From the NCBI RefSeq assembly GCF_024347315.1, contig NZ_AP025461.1, positions 1,054,001 through 1,118,000 on the forward strand: a stretch of DNA of 64,000 nt, read 5' to 3'. This document shows, in pieces, positions 8,887-18,390 of the stretch. Numbering within the stretch: position 1 is the first letter of the stretch; every line of letters begins with the position of its first letter. Made by a program: the position numbers and the translations under genes. The notes under the pieces are model-generated. The model saw only the letters and a program-made list of their open reading frames with translations, did not search any database and was not told the DNA's origin. Source of the stretch: Vibrio atlanticus (lineage in GTDB: Bacteria > Pseudomonadota > Gammaproteobacteria > Enterobacterales > Vibrionaceae).

Positions 8887-9117
8887 TTACTCTGCAGCTT
8901 TTGCCTCTTCAGTTTCGATACCAGCTTCTTCCGATTCAACAGAAGCTTCAACTGTGCCTTCAGCATGCTCTTGAGCGGCTTTCGCTTGTTCTTCAGCTTC
9001 CATTTTTGCGCGATCAGCTTTAGAAATATAGCGAGGCTTGTTGCTACCATGCAGTTTAGAATTCGCCTGTTTCTGTCTTTTCTTTAGAATTTGATTGATT
9101 TTTTTCTTACGGTTCAT
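8887..9117 (-). CDS. DUF2986 small basic/acidic protein
   Basis: This encodes 76 residues. The N-terminal half is very basic (MNRKKKINQILKKRQKQAN) with the DUF2986 pattern KPRYISKADRAK, and the C-terminal half is an acidic Glu/Ala tail. The family is known from Vibrio and relatives and has no established function. It converges with the metal operon across the terminator. Confidence 0.8.
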   Translation of the reverse strand: MNRKKKINQILKKRQKQANSKLHGSNKPRYISKADRAKMEAEEQAKAAQEHAEGTVEASVESEEAGIETEEAKAAE

Positions 9118-9210
9118 TGCTGCATAGCCTTGTATTTAGTTTATGCGGTGGAGGATAATCATTTTAGATCTAGAACTCAACCTGTACGGTCTCTCATTAG
9201 GTAATTAATC

Positions 9211-9606
9211 ATGTTCCAACATAACAACATTCTACAAGGCGAACTCGCAACGGAGTACAAAACCGTTATTGCGATGGTGCACATCTACTGTAAAGATCAC
9301 CACGGTGCGGTTCGTCAGAATAACGCGTTATGTGAAGAGTGTGAGCAACTGTTGCGTTATGCAGAGACACGACTTGATAGATGCCCTTATGGCGAAGCAA
9401 AGCCGACCTGTAACAAGTGTCCGATTCATTGTTATAAGCCTGATCCTAAAGAGCAGATGCGTTTAGTGATGCGCTATGCAGGGCCAAGAATGCTACTTAA
9501 GCATCCGATTTTAGCAATACGACATTTGATTCATGAGAAACGTAAAGTGCCAGAGAAGCCACTGCCGAATGTGTCTAATCGCCATATCCGAATGAACAAG
9601 AAGTAA
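9211..9606 (+). CDS. ygbA: Nitrous oxide-stimulated promoter family protein (YgbA-like)
   Basis: This encodes 131 residues with the family's Cys/His pattern: HIYCKDHH, LCEECEQLL, RCPYGEAKPTCNKCPIHCY. These probably bind iron or zinc. E. coli YgbA is induced by nitric oxide through NsrR and is reported to help recovery from nitrosative stress. No NsrR site was obvious in the short upstream gap. It is followed by a bidirectional terminator. Confidence 0.8.
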   Translation: MFQHNNILQGELATEYKTVIAMVHIYCKDHHGAVRQNNALCEECEQLLRYAETRLDRCPYGEAKPTCNKCPIHCYKPDPKEQMRLVMRYAGPRMLLKHPILAIRHLIHEKRKVPEKPLPNVSNRHIRMNKK

Positions 9607-9638
9607 CTGGTGCTTTAAAGTGGTCGCAGAAGAAACGA

Positions 9639-9663
9639 AAAGGTCTGATTGCTCAGACCTTTT
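9639..9663. terminator. Bidirectional terminator
   Basis: A 10-bp stem (9639-9648 with 9653-9662) is flanked by A and T runs. It lies between the convergent ygbA-like and MATE genes. Confidence 0.8.
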
Positions 9664-9725
9664 GTGTTTCTGCTAACTGCCTTATCAGAAGGCAGTCTTG
9701 TAGAAAGAATACTTTATGTATAAAG

Positions 9726-11123
9726 CTACGCCGCTTGAGGCTCGTCGTAGGTCACTGTGAGATTGTTGATCCAGCGTCGGCTCAAGTAGCGGTGCGAGCA
9801 TATTGCCAATTTCACCACTTCTTCTACTAACATCAGACCATAGATGTATTTGAAATCCCATCCAGCGACAAACGCGCCATAAACACACACTGGAATGCCC
9901 ACCATCCACATCGCGATGAAATCCATGCGAAGGCAAAAAGCGTTATCACCACCAGCACGAATAATACCGTTAATGATCACCATGTTGAGCATACGAATCA
10001 CCACTGCAAAACACATGATCATCATTGCTGGCGAAGCAAGCGGGTACAATGCATCTGTAGAAAGGTTTAACCATGATAGTACATGCTCTTTACCCATAAA
10101 CAGTAGCAAGCCAACGACAGCGCCAAAGCCAACGACGGCTTTAATGAATGTTAGACCCATGCTCATAGCATCATCAAATTCATCACGGCCCAGCGAATGG
10201 CCAAGCAATACTGAACACGCTACGGAGATACCAAAGAAGATCGAGTAACACAGCGATTCGAACGGCGCGAGCATCGAGAACACCGCAAGTTCAGTCGTGC
10301 CCATGTGACCGAAGATCATTTGGTACGCCATGGTACCCATTGCCCACAACACGGCATTCATCGTTAGCGGCAACGCAATACGACGGTAAGAAAGCCACAG
10401 TGACGGACGGTGTGGTGAGCTTGGGGTGGTTAGCAGCCAGTGTTTACGCACACGCATGTAGCTATACATTAAGCCCACTTGAATCAATCGCGCTAAGGTT
10501 GTCGCCAATGCAGCACCTGCAACGCCCATTGCTGGAATGCCGAAAGCCCCTTTAATTAGAACGAAGTTAAGCGCAATGTTGAGTGCAATAGTAATACCAC
10601 CTAACAATAGTGGAGTTACGGTGTCACCTGATGAGCGCATGCTTGCTTCTACCACTACAACAATGTGAGTTAGAAGTAGAACAGGGAACCCATACCAAAG
10701 GTAAGTCGCTCCAAGCTCAATCACGGTTTGATCGCTAGTTTGCAACATCATTAAAAACTGAGAACCAAGAGTGATGATTGCTGTAACAGGCAGCAGAACT
10801 TTTAAACCAAACACCATCGCGATAGATGACACGGTACGTGCACTTTTTCGGTCATTCTTTCCCCAGTATTGAGCAACTAATGTACCGTTTGCTGAGGCCA
10901 ACCCTGCCATAATCATAATAGCAACGAAGTGCCATTTTGATGCGATTCCCACAGCGGCTGCTGCTTCCATACCAAAATCACTGACCATCAAGACGTCAGC
11001 AAGGGCAAGAATAGCAACCAGCGCACTTTGCAAAGCTACAGGTAAACCAAGTTTAACGATACGAGGTAATATGCTCTTTGGCTTGTTATTCATAGATGAG
11101 TTAGGGTTGATGTTAGTTGTCAT
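9726..11123 (-). CDS. MATE family efflux transporter (first copy)
   Basis: This encodes 465 residues with twelve predicted helices in two homologous halves. MATE landmarks include LPVALQSALVAILALADVLMVS, GMGVAGAALATTLAR and RMLNMVIINGIIRAGGDNAF. It exports cationic drugs or metabolites driven by sodium or protons. GGAGAG lies 5 bp before the start. It is divergent from an AraC regulator with a 50-bp shared promoter region. The same two-gene arrangement recurs at 24.9-27.3 kb. Confidence 0.9.
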   Translation of the reverse strand: MTTNINPNSSMNNKPKSILPRIVKLGLPVALQSALVAILALADVLMVSDFGMEAAAAVGIASKWHFVAIMIMAGLASANGTLVAQYWGKNDRKSARTVSSIAMVFGLKVLLPVTAIITLGSQFLMMLQTSDQTVIELGATYLWYGFPVLLLTHIVVVVEASMRSSGDTVTPLLLGGITIALNIALNFVLIKGAFGIPAMGVAGAALATTLARLIQVGLMYSYMRVRKHWLLTTPSSPHRPSLWLSYRRIALPLTMNAVLWAMGTMAYQMIFGHMGTTELAVFSMLAPFESLCYSIFFGISVACSVLLGHSLGRDEFDDAMSMGLTFIKAVVGFGAVVGLLLFMGKEHVLSWLNLSTDALYPLASPAMMIMCFAVVIRMLNMVIINGIIRAGGDNAFCLRMDFIAMWMVGIPVCVYGAFVAGWDFKYIYGLMLVEEVVKLAICSHRYLSRRWINNLTVTYDEPQAA

Positions 11124-11173
11124 AAGCTCTCCGATTTATGGCAGAACTATAGTGATTTGAGCGAAGTAACAAC

Positions 11174-12067
11174 ATGTTTAAAAAACAACAAAACCTGTGC
11201 GAATCCGTCATTGATACCATGGAGCCTAAATCAACGTGGCAAGATGATGTTTTTCTCGCGGAATATTGCAAAGAACGTTTTTTGACCGTTGAAGATATCC
11301 CAGAGATGAAAAGCTTTGGTGTCTATATGGGCGGTATGGCAAAACTATACGATGGTTATTGGGTTGAGCGAGAATCCGTTAATGTTCATACGTTGATTTT
11401 CACTATGGAAGGTGGCGGCATTCTAACAACCACGACATCAGTACAAGCGATTACACCGTATACGCTGGTGGTTCTTCCTGCCGGAACCCCATTTCGTTTT
11501 GAACTCGATCCGCAATATAACTATTGGAAAATGGCGTGGATGTTGACCCCCGATACTAAGCAGTGGCAGCACATAGCAAGTTTAGGTCAGGGGATTGTGC
11601 CTTTTGGAGAGTGTGAACAGGTTTGGTCACTAATGAACTTGGTTTACTTTGAGATAGGGGGCCGAGCCAGTTACCGTAAGTTACTCTTGAGTGAAATAGT
11701 CCGAACGTTGACGGGGTTTGAACCCAAGTCAACAAGCACCACCGCTCGTGTTCAAGCGCTCTATAATGAGATTGAAAGTAGTCTGCATCAACCATGGACA
11801 GTAGCTGGTATGGCTCAAAGGGTGTTTATCAGCGAAGAGCAGCTTAATCGAGTCACCAAAACGCTTTTCGACCTATCACCACGCAGCAAGTTGATTCAAC
11901 TAAGAATGGATAAAGCGACCAGCTTGTTAAAATATCAAGATTGGTCGGTATCGATGATTGCCAACCGTTTGGGTTACAAAGATCCTTATAACTTCTCACA
12001 TCGCTTTAAAAAGCATTTTGGTTTATCTCCAAGCCAATACCGTAAAAGCCATCGACTTCCCGGGTAG
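11174..12067 (+). CDS. AraC-family transcriptional regulator (partner of first MATE gene)
   Basis: This encodes 297 residues. The N-terminal part is cupin-like (VNVHTLIFTMEGGGIL, TPYTLVVLPAGTPFRFELD), and the C-terminal part has two helix-turn-helix motifs ending in the AraC signature (MIANRLGYKDPYNFSHRFKKHFGLSPSQYR). Divergence from the MATE gene suggests it controls that pump in response to a small ligand. The exact start is uncertain, since no strong ribosome site is seen. Confidence 0.85.
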   Translation: MFKKQQNLCESVIDTMEPKSTWQDDVFLAEYCKERFLTVEDIPEMKSFGVYMGGMAKLYDGYWVERESVNVHTLIFTMEGGGILTTTTSVQAITPYTLVVLPAGTPFRFELDPQYNYWKMAWMLTPDTKQWQHIASLGQGIVPFGECEQVWSLMNLVYFEIGGRASYRKLLLSEIVRTLTGFEPKSTSTTARVQALYNEIESSLHQPWTVAGMAQRVFISEEQLNRVTKTLFDLSPRSKLIQLRMDKATSLLKYQDWSVSMIANRLGYKDPYNFSHRFKKHFGLSPSQYRKSHRLPG

Positions 12068-12211
12068 AGTTGGTTGTCCACTAAAAATTCGTTTTTTAGA
12101 ACAATTCCACAAGATCAATTTTGCAGTAAATGTACGGTATTAAGTGATCTATCAATTTGGTATTTTTGTACCATTCGATAATATTGGAAATATCTTAAAA
12201 GACGACTGCTT

Positions 12212-12562
12212 ATGAAACGTGAGGAATCCATACCAAAAATAGGGGATCACGTAGACGATTTTAAACTTCCGTCTAAGTGGGTTCTAAATAAAAAAGAGTT
12301 TCAATCTGATACGAGGATCGTCCGAAAGCAGGAGTGTGGCTCGATAATAGGGACGCTTTCAGAGCCTCATCGTAAGGTTCTTTTTTACTTGTATCAAAAT
12401 AAAGGACATGTGATTAGTAAGCGAGTTTTGAAGCGTGTAGGTTGGGCGGGTAAAGCCGTGACATCTGCGTCAGTTCTGGTTGCGATCTACGAGATAAGAA
12501 GGATCTTAGACTGTCGTTGTATAAAAACGGTTTCCAACGAAGGTTATGTACTGGAGGATTAA
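12212..12562 (+). CDS. Stand-alone winged-helix DNA-binding protein (first of pair)
   Basis: This encodes 116 residues. After a 40-residue N-terminal arm comes an OmpR/ToxR-type winged helix: LSEPHRKVLFYLYQNKGHVISKRVLKRVGW, SASVLVAIYEIRRIL, then the wing IKTVSNEGYVLED. There is no receiver domain and no membrane segment, unlike OmpR or ToxR/CadC. A paralogue lies 172 bp downstream. The targets are unknown. The surrounding sequence is AT-rich. Confidence 0.65.
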   Translation: MKREESIPKIGDHVDDFKLPSKWVLNKKEFQSDTRIVRKQECGSIIGTLSEPHRKVLFYLYQNKGHVISKRVLKRVGWAGKAVTSASVLVAIYEIRRILDCRCIKTVSNEGYVLED

Positions 12563-12733
12563 TTACCCTTTATTGATATCCTGTTCATATATTAATAATA
12601 AAAATTTAATCTCTTTACCGTATACGCTGCTTTCATTATCTTCGATTTTAAACGTCCACTTATAAGCGACGTTATACAAAAATGACTTAATTTAACTTTG
12701 TTGCTGGCTATATCGTAAGGGAACTGTATAAAA

Positions 12734-13069
12734 ATGGACGCCTATCCTGTAATAGATACTCACCACTCTGAACACAACGTAATACTTGAACTCAACGGAA
12801 AAATAGTTGAACTCGACACCAAACTTATTCGCAATGTTGAAAATGGCTATGTTCTCGCTACCATGCCTTTAGCGTATCGTAAGATCATTCTGTTTATGAA
12901 TCAAAACCGAGGGAAATTGTTCAGTGTCGGGCAATTGAAGAAGATTGGCTGGGAGAATGGGTCAGTCACTAACTCGTCAGTGATTGTTGCGATATCTGAG
13001 ATCAGATCACTATTCGGGGATGGCCTAATCATTACCATTACTGGTGAAGGCTACATATTTCAGCCTTAA
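12734..13069 (+). CDS. Stand-alone winged-helix DNA-binding protein (second of pair)
   Basis: This encodes 111 residues with the same plan as the gene upstream: MPLAYRKIILFMNQNRGKLFSVGQLKKIGW, then SVIVAISEIRSLFG and a wing ITITGEGYIFQP. Recognisable but diverged similarity to the first copy indicates an old tandem duplication. AAGGG sits about 16 bp before the ATG. No partner kinase or sensor is nearby. Confidence 0.65.
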   Translation: MDAYPVIDTHHSEHNVILELNGKIVELDTKLIRNVENGYVLATMPLAYRKIILFMNQNRGKLFSVGQLKKIGWENGSVTNSSVIVAISEIRSLFGDGLIITITGEGYIFQP

Positions 13070-13180
13070 CCTGAAGAGCACCTCGATTGTTATTATTGAT
13101 GCTTTTTGTCGACTTTGCTCAGAAGTCATCAAACAAAAGAGCTCTTCGTTAGACGGAAAGTCATAACTAAGAGCTCTAGA

Positions 13181-13212
13181 GGTAACTATCCTACCTGAGG
13201 AGGATAGTTGCC
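13181..13212 (-). terminator. Hairpin downstream of the MFS gene
   Basis: A 12-bp stem with one G-U pair (13181-13192 with 13201-13212) has an 8-nt loop and lies directly after the MFS stop on the minus strand. It lacks a clear T run, so it may instead protect the transcript end. Confidence 0.5.
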
Positions 13213-13220
13213 ATTCGAAC

Positions 13221-14372
13221 TTACTCGCCTGCAATCTGTAGAGGAGAGCGTTTTAAGCTAGCAATCAACATGTAGATCGTTGTAGCGAGTAAAGACGCGA
13301 ACAGGTAAGTGAATAATCCCGCCTGTGAATCCATAAAGCTATCTGCAACCAATGGTCCTGCGACTGAACCGATGCTGTAACACAACAGCATAACCTGAGT
13401 CACTGACACTAGATAGCTTGGGTCTAAGTTACGACAACCCAAGTTAATCGCAATTGGGTAAAGTGCAAAAGTCGCCATACCTAACACAAACAAGCTCATG
13501 CCTAGTACGTAGAAATCATGGTTAATCGTTAGTACACCAATGCTTGCAACCCCTAGTAGGCAGAACAGCGCCATCAATAACACTTGCCCTATGTGGTGAG
13601 ATAACCATGTCACCATTGGTTGAACGGCCATACCACCCATAATCACCAACGCCATCAAACCACCAATATCTTGGTGTGCGATGTTGCGTTGAGCAAGCTC
13701 AACAGGCATCAGCCCGTAAATAGATCCAAGTGTCAATCCAGATACAATACAGCCAATCAAAGCGCTGTGGCTCAGTTTGCTGATTTGCTTTAATGATAAA
13801 GACTGCGCATCGTGAATTTGTGGTGCTGTCGCTTGTCCGTACATCAACACAATGATTGCACCAAACAACAAGGTGAACATTGCAATGAAAGGTACGCCAC
13901 CTGTAATACCAAGGTAACCGATGCCGAGTTGGCCAACGGCAGAGCCGCCGTATAGCGAACACATGTAAACGCCTAAACGTTTCGCGCGCTGAGATTCGTC
14001 ACCGCTCATTAGCCAAGACTCTACAATCACGAAGATACCTGCAACCGCTACACCAGCGACAAAGCGGGCTAATAACCATACCGCTTGATGTGGGATGAGT
14101 GGTAACACAAGGATCGTTGCGATAAAAATAGCCAGAGCGATAACAAACGCATCTCTGTGACCAACACGTGCAATCGCACGTTCAATCAATAACGTACCGG
14201 TTAAAAGCCCTGCATAGAATGCACTCGCCAACCAACTCGATAGATTTTTGTCTAAGCCATACTCAGACAACATTAATGGTAATGAACTCATTAAATAGCC
14301 TGAAGCGATCGCGTAAAAAGACAATGCAATAACCGGAACAGTTATGCGAGTTGTTGGTTGGATGTTGTCCAA
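13221..14372 (-). CDS. MFS transporter, YcaD-like
   Basis: This encodes 383 residues with twelve hydrophobic segments. The opening (ALSFYAIASGYLMSSLPLMLSEYG) and the motif FVAGVAVAGIFVIVESWLM resemble the YcaD group of major facilitator proteins. The substrate is unknown. The gene is monocistronic. Confidence 0.8.
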   Translation of the reverse strand: MDNIQPTTRITVPVIALSFYAIASGYLMSSLPLMLSEYGLDKNLSSWLASAFYAGLLTGTLLIERAIARVGHRDAFVIALAIFIATILVLPLIPHQAVWLLARFVAGVAVAGIFVIVESWLMSGDESQRAKRLGVYMCSLYGGSAVGQLGIGYLGITGGVPFIAMFTLLFGAIIVLMYGQATAPQIHDAQSLSLKQISKLSHSALIGCIVSGLTLGSIYGLMPVELAQRNIAHQDIGGLMALVIMGGMAVQPMVTWLSHHIGQVLLMALFCLLGVASIGVLTINHDFYVLGMSLFVLGMATFALYPIAINLGCRNLDPSYLVSVTQVMLLCYSIGSVAGPLVADSFMDSQAGLFTYLFASLLATTIYMLIASLKRSPLQIAGE

Positions 14373-14821
14373 TGCAGGAGCCTCTAAATAGTGAAAGAAA
14401 CGATGAATTTTCCGCGACTATGGGGGAGAAACTGAATTGGGTAAAACGAATAAAAATAGTCGTTAAGATAAAAGAAATTTATCGAGATCTTGAGCTAAAA
14501 TACCATGGCGGAATTTACGATTTGGCGAGATTTTATGCGGTCAAAAAGCCATTAGGATTATGTTCATTATGGTTTTGTAAGCGATACAATCATCCGCGTA
14601 GGTCATCCGTGATGGTTGTTGATCATCACGATAATTCAAGCGAAGAAAGTTAAGCTCATTGGTGCTTCATGAACATACGTAACGTCGTAGAGCAGGCCAG
14701 AGAGGAATGGTGTTGTGTTCAACTTGATGATTACAAATACCTGCGTAAAATGTTCATTCGTATGGTGTTATCAATCACGGCAATAGCGTAAACGAGAGTT
14801 ACACCCAATGGAGATAGGCAA
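14373..14821. other. Gap with possible decayed short ORFs
   Basis: No convincing gene is seen here. Two short plus-strand frames exist: 14420-14653 (77 codons, no ribosome site) and 14669-14791 (40 codons, NIRNVVEQAREEWCC). Their composition could be that of decayed coding sequence, but nothing supports translation. GGAG at the right end belongs to the GMC oxidoreductase gene. Confidence 0.35.
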
Positions 14822-16471
14822 ATGGATAGTTATGATTTTATTGTTGTTGGCGGGGGCTCGGCAGGATGTGTAATGGCTGCAAGGCTGTCTGAAGATCCCA
14901 ATGTTACGGTTTGCCTATTGGAAGCAGGTGGTAAAGACACAAGCCCATTAATCCATACACCCGTAGGTATAGCCGCGATGATGCCAACTAAGCTAAACAA
15001 CTGGGCCTTTGAAACCGTCGAACAGCCGGGTTTGAATGGTCGTAAAGGTTATCAACCAAGAGGCAAGACACTTGGTGGGTCCAGTTCTATCAATGCGATG
15101 ATGTACGCTCGTGGGCACCGTTACGACTACGACACTTGGGAAAGTTTGGGTAATGCCGGTTGGAGTTATGAATCGTGCCTGCCTTACTTTAAGAAAGCCG
15201 AAAATAACGAAGTTCACCAAGATGAGTATCACGGCCAAGGTGGTCCTCTGAACGTGGCTAACCTTCGATCGCCAAGTCCGATGTTGGAACGTTACTTAAC
15301 GGCGTGTGAGTCGATAGGGGTTCCTCGTAATGAAGACATCAACGGTGCTGCTCAGTTTGGGGCGATGCCGACGCAGGTAACCCAGCTGAATGGCGAACGG
15401 TGCAGTGCTGCCAAGGCTTACTTAACGCCAAATCTTTCGAGACAGAATCTCACGGTCGTAACCAAAGCAACCACACATAAAGTTTTGTTCGAAGGTAAGA
15501 AAGCGGTCGGAGTCGAATATGGCTTTAACGGACAGCGTTATCAGATCCAATGCAACAAAGAAGTGATTCTATCCGCTGGCGCGTTTGGTTCTCCTCAACT
15601 GCTGTTATTGTCGGGTATCGGCGCGAAAGCTGAACTAGAGATGCATGGCATCGAACCGGTTCAAGAGCTACCAGGCGTCGGCAAGAACCTTCAAGACCAT
15701 ATCGACTTAGTACATTCGTACAAATGCAGTGAAAAGCGTGAAACTTTTGGTATCTCATTGCAAATGGCCTCCGAAATGACCAAAGCCTTACCGCTATGGC
15801 ACAAAGAGCGTCGTGGCAAGATGACCAGTAATTTTGCAGAAGGGATAGGCTTTCTGTGTTCAGAAGATCATATCGCCGTGCCGGATTTAGAGTTTGTATT
15901 TGTCGTCGCTGTGGTTGATGACCACGCCCGAAAAATACATACCAGTCATGGGTTTACCTCTCACGTCACCTTGCTACGACCGAAAAGCATAGGAACCGTA
16001 ACGCTCAATAGTAGTGATCCTTATGATCCGCCTAAGATCGATCCTGCGTTTTTCAGTCATCCTGAAGACATGGAGATCATGATTAAGGGCTGGAAGAAAC
16101 AGTATCAAATGCTAGAGAGCTCGGCGTTTGATGACATCCGTGGCAATGCTTTCTACCCAGTGGACGCCAGTGATGACGAGGCTATCGAGCAAGATATTCG
16201 CAACCGTGCAGACACTCAGTATCACCCAGTCGGGACCTGTAAAATGGGCCCTAACAGTGATTCATTAGCCGTGGTAGATAACAATCTGAAAGTCTATGGG
16301 TTGAATAACTTAAGAGTTATTGATGCTTCTGTGATGCCGACATTGATTGGGGCAAACACAAACGCGCCAACCATTATGATTGCTGAAAAAGTCTCAGATC
16401 AAATCAAAGAGGAATACGGGTTAGGTAAGCAAGCATCTAGTATTCAATCGAAAGGCGAAGCTGTGGTTTAA
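14822..16471 (+). CDS. GMC-family FAD-dependent oxidoreductase (choline dehydrogenase-like)
   Basis: This encodes 549 residues. The Rossmann FAD motif DFIVVGGGSAGCVMAARLSED is at residues 5-25, followed by GMC signature 1 (PRGKTLGGSSSINAMMYARGH) and signature 2 (GAFGSPQLLLLSGIG). The C-terminal active-site region has YHPVGTCKMG and RVIDASVMPTLIGANTNAPTIMIAEK. It oxidises an alcohol, possibly choline or another primary alcohol. No betaine-aldehyde dehydrogenase or BetI neighbour is present, so the substrate is open. GGAG lies 8 bp before the start. Confidence 0.85.
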   Translation: MDSYDFIVVGGGSAGCVMAARLSEDPNVTVCLLEAGGKDTSPLIHTPVGIAAMMPTKLNNWAFETVEQPGLNGRKGYQPRGKTLGGSSSINAMMYARGHRYDYDTWESLGNAGWSYESCLPYFKKAENNEVHQDEYHGQGGPLNVANLRSPSPMLERYLTACESIGVPRNEDINGAAQFGAMPTQVTQLNGERCSAAKAYLTPNLSRQNLTVVTKATTHKVLFEGKKAVGVEYGFNGQRYQIQCNKEVILSAGAFGSPQLLLLSGIGAKAELEMHGIEPVQELPGVGKNLQDHIDLVHSYKCSEKRETFGISLQMASEMTKALPLWHKERRGKMTSNFAEGIGFLCSEDHIAVPDLEFVFVVAVVDDHARKIHTSHGFTSHVTLLRPKSIGTVTLNSSDPYDPPKIDPAFFSHPEDMEIMIKGWKKQYQMLESSAFDDIRGNAFYPVDASDDEAIEQDIRNRADTQYHPVGTCKMGPNSDSLAVVDNNLKVYGLNNLRVIDASVMPTLIGANTNAPTIMIAEKVSDQIKEEYGLGKQASSIQSKGEAVV

Positions 16472-16615
16472 TTCAAGAAGTTAAGTGATAAACATAAATA
16501 AAACAGTAGGTTAGATAGTCTTGATTTGATAAGACTCTCTAACCAATTTTGTGTGCTTACTTAGAATAAAGCCAAAGCTAATTCAATCGCTTAACCAATA
16601 GCTTAAATAATAGTG

Positions 16616-17050
16616 TTACTTGGTTAGAGCTTGATTAAGCCATTGATCAAATTGACCTTTTGGTAACGCACCGTTAATCGTATCGACACGTTTGCCATCT
16701 TTAAACACCATCACCGTGGGAATACTTCTGATTTGGTACATCGCGGCAAGCTGTTGTTGAGCTTCAGTATCAATCTTAACGAATCGAATATCTCCTGAAC
16801 GCTCTTTAGCAACGTCACTGAACACTGGCGCAAAGCCAACACATGGGTTGCACCATGTTGCCCAGAAATCGACAACCACTGGCTGTGAACTATTCAAAAT
16901 AGATTGGAAATTAAGTGACGTTCCTTCGATAGGAGCGCCATCGAGTAATGCTGTTTTGCATTTACCGCAGGTTGGGCTTTCTGAAATTCTTTCTGAAGGA
17001 ACTCGGTTTACGCCATTACAAGAAGGGCAACGTGTGTTGAATGTAGACAT
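16616..17050 (-). CDS. trxC: Thioredoxin 2 (TrxC)
   Basis: This encodes 144 residues. The N-terminal zinc ribbon (CPSC and CGKC) is diagnostic of TrxC and is followed by a thioredoxin fold. The active site reads WCNPC where E. coli TrxC has WCGPC; the Gly-to-Asn change would be expected to shift redox potential. The cis-Pro loop (IRSIPTVMVFKDG) is intact. TrxC reduces protein disulfides in the cytoplasm and is usually part of the oxidative stress response. Confidence 0.9.
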   Translation of the reverse strand: MSTFNTRCPSCNGVNRVPSERISESPTCGKCKTALLDGAPIEGTSLNFQSILNSSQPVVVDFWATWCNPCVGFAPVFSDVAKERSGDIRFVKIDTEAQQQLAAMYQIRSIPTVMVFKDGKRVDTINGALPKGQFDQWLNQALTK

Positions 17051-17169
17051 AACTTTCTCTTTTTATTGTAACTCCGTGTCTAACGCGATTTACGAATCAC
17101 GCACGGAGCGCTTATACTGTTTAAAACTAGAATACGATACTTAAATAAAAACAAACAATAAATAGGTAA

Positions 17170-18270
17170 ATGATGACAAAATTTTACGCCGAGATTACGG
17201 GCTGGGGAAAGTGTCTGCCACCAGCCGTGTTGTCCAATGATGATCTAAGCACTTTCATTGATACGTCTGACGAGTGGATTCGAACTCGAACTGGTATCGA
17301 AAACCGTCGTATCAGTCATGTAAATACCTCTGAGTTAGCGACTGTTGCTGCTCAACACGCCATGGCGTGTGCTGGCCTAACTGCTGAAGATATCGATCTT
17401 GTTATCATCGCGACGTGCAGCCCAGACTCCCTTATTCCAAATACCGCATCTAAGGTTCAACAGAACTTAGGCATTAAGAGTGCAGCGGCTTTCGACCTTA
17501 ACGCAGCGTGTACGGGCTTCATCTACGGCGTTGAAACCGCAACTCGACTGATTCAAGCGGGCAACTACCGCAATGCCATTGTTGTGGGTGCAGAACGTCT
17601 TTCATTCTTCATCGACTGGACCAAGCGTGATACTGCGGTTCTATTTGGCGACGGCGCAGGTGCTGTGGTTCTATCTCGCACTGAAGAGCAGGTTGGCTTA
17701 CAAGAAGCGCAAATCGGTTGTGACGCCGAAGGCCGTGACATTTTAGCGGTACCAAAATTCGGTACTTCTATGGATCGCTTTGCTGCAGATAATGGCTACT
17801 GGGACTTTGATTTCGTAGGTAAAGAGATCTTCAAGCGTGCAGTGAAAGGCATGGGCGCTGCGGCACACACAGTATTAAGCCGTACTGGCATCTCAACCGA
17901 CAATATCGATGTTGTGATTCCGCACCAAGCCAACATCCGAATCATCCAGACTTTGTGTGATATGGCGGGTATTGAGCGCGAGAAAGCGTTTGTTAACATC
18001 CAAAACTACGGCAACACATCCGCAGCGACTGTGCCAATTGCACTGTGTGAATCATTAGAGCAAGGTTTTGTTAAACCTAACTCAAACATTCTTGTGGCGG
18101 CATTTGGTGCAGGTTTAACTTGGGGTGCTGGCCATATTAAGTGGGGCAGTCGTGTTGAACCGTTAGGTCAATCGGATGCGAAGCTTCCAGAAGCGGATAA
18201 ATCTGCTTTGGAGCTTCTAGAAAGAGCCATTTTACACTGTAAAACGCGTCCTAACTCAGAAAGTGAGTAG
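17170..18270 (+). CDS. Beta-ketoacyl-ACP synthase III-like protein (FabH homologue)
   Basis: This encodes 366 residues with the Cys-His-Asn catalytic triad of KAS III: Cys in [12 protein letters not shown], His in VIPHQANIR and Asn in [11 protein letters not shown]. It is about 45 residues longer than E. coli FabH, mostly a C-terminal tail ([18 protein letters not shown]). As no other fatty-acid genes are nearby, it is likely a second FabH copy for an unusual primer or for fatty-acid salvage. A terminator follows. Confidence 0.85.
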   Translation: MMTKFYAEITGWGKCLPPAVLSNDDLSTFIDTSDEWIRTRTGIENRRISHVNTSELATVAAQHAMACAGLTAEDIDLVIIATCSPDSLIPNTASKVQQNLGIKSAAAFDLNAACTGFIYGVETATRLIQAGNYRNAIVVGAERLSFFIDWTKRDTAVLFGDGAGAVVLSRTEEQVGLQEAQIGCDAEGRDILAVPKFGTSMDRFAADNGYWDFDFVGKEIFKRAVKGMGAAAHTVLSRTGISTDNIDVVIPHQANIRIIQTLCDMAGIEREKAFVNIQNYGNTSAATVPIALCESLEQGFVKPNSNILVAAFGAGLTWGAGHIKWGSRVEPLGQSDAKLPEADKSALELLERAILHCKTRPNSESE

Positions 18271-18348
18271 CGGAGTATGGTACGAGTTCGCCTTTTAAGT
18301 CGGATTCGCCTCATGATATAAATCGACCACCATAGTGCTCGTTTAATC

Positions 18349-18370
18349 AGGGACAGATCTCGTCCCTTTT
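18349..18370 (+). terminator. Terminator of the FabH-like gene
   Basis: A 6-bp stem (18349-18354 with 18362-18367) is followed by TTTTG. It lies between the FabH-like gene and the glycosyltransferase. Confidence 0.65.
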
Positions 18371-18390
18371 GTTATTTCTTAGGAAGTGTT

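Noticed and set aside
14351..14653. 100-codon plus-strand ORF after the MFS gene
   Set aside because: It overlaps the MFS gene start on the other strand, has no ribosome site and no recognisable features; recorded only as a gap note.
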